DNA of 64,000 nt from RUG11237 sp050874665. GTDB lineage: Bacteria; Bacillota; Clostridia; Lachnospirales; Lachnospiraceae. The position numbers were made by a program, and so were the translations under genes. The notes beneath the pieces were generated by a model, which was given only the letters and a program-made list of their open reading frames with translations, did not search any database and was not told the DNA's origin. The stretch is from contig JBNMLC010000002.1 in NCBI GenBank assembly GCA_050874665.1, positions 186,001 to 250,000 of the forward strand. Reading direction: 5' to 3'. Below, one piece after another: positions 63,228-64,000 of the stretch (positions are counted from its first letter, which is position 1; every line of letters begins with the position of its first letter).

Positions 63228-64000
63228 ATGGCAGTTCGTATGACAGGTATGATTTCCGGACTCGATACGGAATCGTTAATACAGACACTTGTAGAAGCCC
63301 AGCAATTAAAGAACAAAAAGACTGTAGATAAAAAAACCAAATTAGAATGGACACAAGACAAATGGAAAGATTTAAATACAAAGCTATATTCTTTGTATAC
63401 GACAGAATTAAATAAGCTTACATTGCAGAGTTCGTACTTAACTAAAAAAGCAAACGTAAGCGATGAAGGCAAAGTGCAAGTAAAGGCAGGTGCTACAGCG
63501 CCATTAGGCTCACAGAAAATAGAAATTTCTCAATTGGCATCATCGGGATATTTAACAGGTTCTGAATTAGACTCGTCTATTAAAAAAACTTCGACATTGG
63601 CAGAGTTAGGGATTACAGGAAGTGCAACACTTAATCTTACGGTAGGCGATAAATCTACCTATATTGAAGTGGATGAATCCATGACAATTGCTGATTTTAC
63701 AGCGAAACTTCAAAGCAGTGGCATTAATGCGAGCTATGATGAAAAAAATCATAGAATATTCATGAGTTCGAAACAGTCAGGACTGAGCAATGACTTTTCG
63801 CTGACAGCTTCTTCTGCTAATGGTTCAGATATTCTGAAAAAGACAGGTCTTGCAACTGATACAATATCAGACGCTGACACGTTAGTATATAATACGTGGG
63901 CTCAAAATGCGGTTTATGCAGCGGATGGCTCTATTGATCATGCAGCAACAATTGCGGCAATTAAAGCAAATTCGGCAACGGCAACGGCTATTGATGATGA
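63228..64000 (+). CDS. fliD: Flagellar filament cap protein FliD (3' end outside window)
   Basis: ATG at 63228 with TAGGAGGT upstream; about 257 residues are visible with no stop. FliD N-terminus: RMTGMISGLDTESLIQTLVE, KTVDKKTKLEWTQDKWKDLN, KLYSLYTTEL, and beta-rich D2 domain (LGSQKIEISQLASSGYL). Caps the growing filament and assists flagellin folding. Confidence 0.93.
   Translation, partial: MAVRMTGMISGLDTESLIQTLVEAQQLKNKKTVDKKTKLEWTQDKWKDLNTKLYSLYTTELNKLTLQSSYLTKKANVSDEGKVQVKAGATAPLGSQKIEISQLASSGYLTGSELDSSIKKTSTLAELGITGSATLNLTVGDKSTYIEVDESMTIADFTAKLQSSGINASYDEKNHRIFMSSKQSGLSNDFSLTASSANGSDILKKTGLATDTISDADTLVYNTWAQNAVYAADGSIDHAATIAAIKANSATATAIDD

Overview
The window looks like a chromosomal segment of an AT-rich, motile, Gram-positive anaerobe of the Lachnospiraceae type (Roseburia, Agathobacter or Butyrivibrio-like). 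The support is low GC, strong AGGAGG ribosome sites, a T-box leader, a clostridial-style flagellar block (flgM-flgN-flgK-flgK-flgL-fliW-csrA-flaG-fliD) and integrative elements of a kind common in gut Firmicutes. The genus is an inference from gene content only. I see no rRNA, tRNA or CRISPR array.

Positions 1-28,150 are an accretion zone of integrative mobilizable elements. A histidine-kinase-like/receiver-like pair (1-3,197) sits at the left edge. Three related elements follow, each with a leftward XRE regulator facing a rightward xis: A (about 3.6-12.75 kb), B (about 12.75-23.5 kb) and a decayed C (about 23.5-28.1 kb). A and B share the backbone xis-int-mobC-like-repA-like-mobV. Both have lost mobilization function by different mutations: A by a frameshift in repA, and by a motif deletion, a nonsense codon and a frameshift in the relaxase; B by one deletion fusing repA to the tail of the relaxase. 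Their ends carry heptamers repeated at an 11-bp period, conserved hairpins, and a 136-bp direct repeat bracketing B. The XRE-xis intergenic regions of the three elements contain three different dyad motifs, which suggests separate repressor specificities. Cargo includes two candidate defence-type operons (10.8-12.4 kb; 20.4-23.2 kb with a C-terminal HEPN-like Rx4H motif), unknown membrane proteins and a small holin-like toxin.

Positions 28.2-46.6 kb are a mixed accessory region: a nitrilase-family amidohydrolase, a broken GrpB gene, four GNAT acetyltransferases, a T-box-controlled methyltransferase, a complete four-gene Wadjet anti-plasmid system in the order jetD-jetA-jetB-jetC (32.9-40.7 kb), a broken AlbA/Schlafen-type ATP-binding regulator with an in-frame 21-bp tandem repeat, an acetyltransferase behind a 20-codon leader peptide and terminator (possible ribosome-sensing attenuation), a nucleoside phosphorylase, a MATE exporter and a YunG-like protein.

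Positions 46.7-55.2 kb look like ordinary chromosome: sbcD-sbcC, a YczE/YitT-like membrane protein, an M20 amidohydrolase and an NCS2 purine permease. Positions 55.5-64 kb are the flagellar late-assembly block: anti-sigma FlgM, a FlgN-like chaperone, two consecutive FlgK-type hook-junction proteins, an unusually long FlgL, FliW and CsrA (the partner-switch pair controlling flagellin translation), FlaG and the start of the FliD cap gene, which runs off the window.
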